Shown here: positions 5,311-5,481 of the stretch, piece by piece
Layout of the letters: every line of letters begins with the position of its first letter
Numbering within the stretch: position 1 is the first letter of the stretch
Origin: Deltaproteobacteria bacterium
GTDB lineage: Bacteria > Desulfobacterota > Anaeroferrophillalia > Anaeroferrophillales > Tharpellaceae
Assembly (NCBI GenBank): GCA_030633185.1
Contig: DAOVTG010000176.1
Location: 1 to 5,481 of the forward strand
Reading direction: 5' to 3'
DNA: 5,481 nt
Made by a program: the position numbers and the translations under genes
The notes under the pieces: model-generated
What the model saw: only the letters and a program-made list of their open reading frames with translations
Database searches by the model: none
Told to the model about the DNA's origin: nothing

Positions 5311-5481
5311 TCGTTCAAGTAGGGGAAAGCCCATCTCTTCTCTTTGTTTGAGATAGTTTGTGGCCGAGAGTTTGGCCAGATTACGCACTCGGCCGATATA
5401 GTTGGTTCGTTCGGTAACCGAGATAGCACCTCGGGCATCAAGCAGGTTGAAAACATGTGAGCATTTCAGACAACAGTCATA
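5305..5481 (-). CDS. glyQ: Glycyl-tRNA synthetase alpha subunit, C-terminal 58 residues (partial)
   Basis: Reading from the window edge on the minus strand gives YDCCLKCSHVFNLLDARG, then AISVTERTNYIGRVRNLAKL and a tail ending EEMGFPLLERG, with TGA at 5307-5305. This is the conserved C-terminus of GlyQ (YDxCLKCSHxFNLLDARGAISVTER, then the GFPLL end). GlyQ is the catalytic alpha chain of the alpha2-beta2 glycyl-tRNA synthetase, which charges tRNA-Gly with glycine in the cytoplasm; the beta chain GlyS supplies tRNA recognition. The 5' part lies beyond the window. The usual downstream partner glyS is not here; the next gene is mltA, converging from the other side. No anomaly is seen in the visible residues. 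Confidence 0.93.
   Translation of the reverse strand, partial: YDCCLKCSHVFNLLDARGAISVTERTNYIGRVRNLAKLSATNYLKQREEMGFPLLERG

Overview
The window looks like chromosomal DNA from a flagellated Gram-negative bacterium, most plausibly a Desulfobacterota (former Deltaproteobacteria) member. The grounds are an orphan FlhB-type export-switch domain protein, a two-subunit-type glycyl-tRNA synthetase alpha chain (GlyQ), a periplasmic MltA transglycosylase, and interspersed repeats ending in TCGTAAAAAGTC-type sequence, which I recall from that group. The taxon is an inference from memory, not from a database search.

Layout. Bases 1-138 hold a repeat element with a perfect 17-bp inverted repeat. A small FlhX/FlhB C-terminal-domain gene follows (221-520, +). 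The next gap (521-795) is filled by a second MITE-like element with nested dyads (543-686) and an abutting A/T-rich hairpin (685-722). A cytosolic TPR protein with a beta-rich, Ig-like C-terminal part lies at 796-1989 (+). Between 1990 and 2177 there is a broken yjbQ-family gene on the minus strand, interrupted by another copy of the first repeat. Upstream of it on the same strand, overlapping by one base, is a polytopic GT-C-type membrane glycosyltransferase with C-terminal TPRs (2177-3811, -). A roughly 100-bp divergent region with two dyads separates it from mltA (3922-5217, +). mltA converges on the 3' end of glyQ (5305-5481, -, running off the window), with a TTCACCC heptamer repeat between them.

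How the parts relate. FlhX is a flagellar/type III export accessory. The glycosyltransferase may decorate a surface polymer or protein, and MltA remodels peptidoglycan, so three neighbours have cell-envelope themes. Nothing in the sequence shows that they form one system or one operon. The clearest non-routine content is the repeat landscape: a 24-bp perfect direct repeat at 1 and 2104, inverted ends of the same family, and the yjbQ relic carrying one copy. glyQ also lacks glyS at the place where it is normally found. I see no convincing undescribed defence or mobile system in this window.
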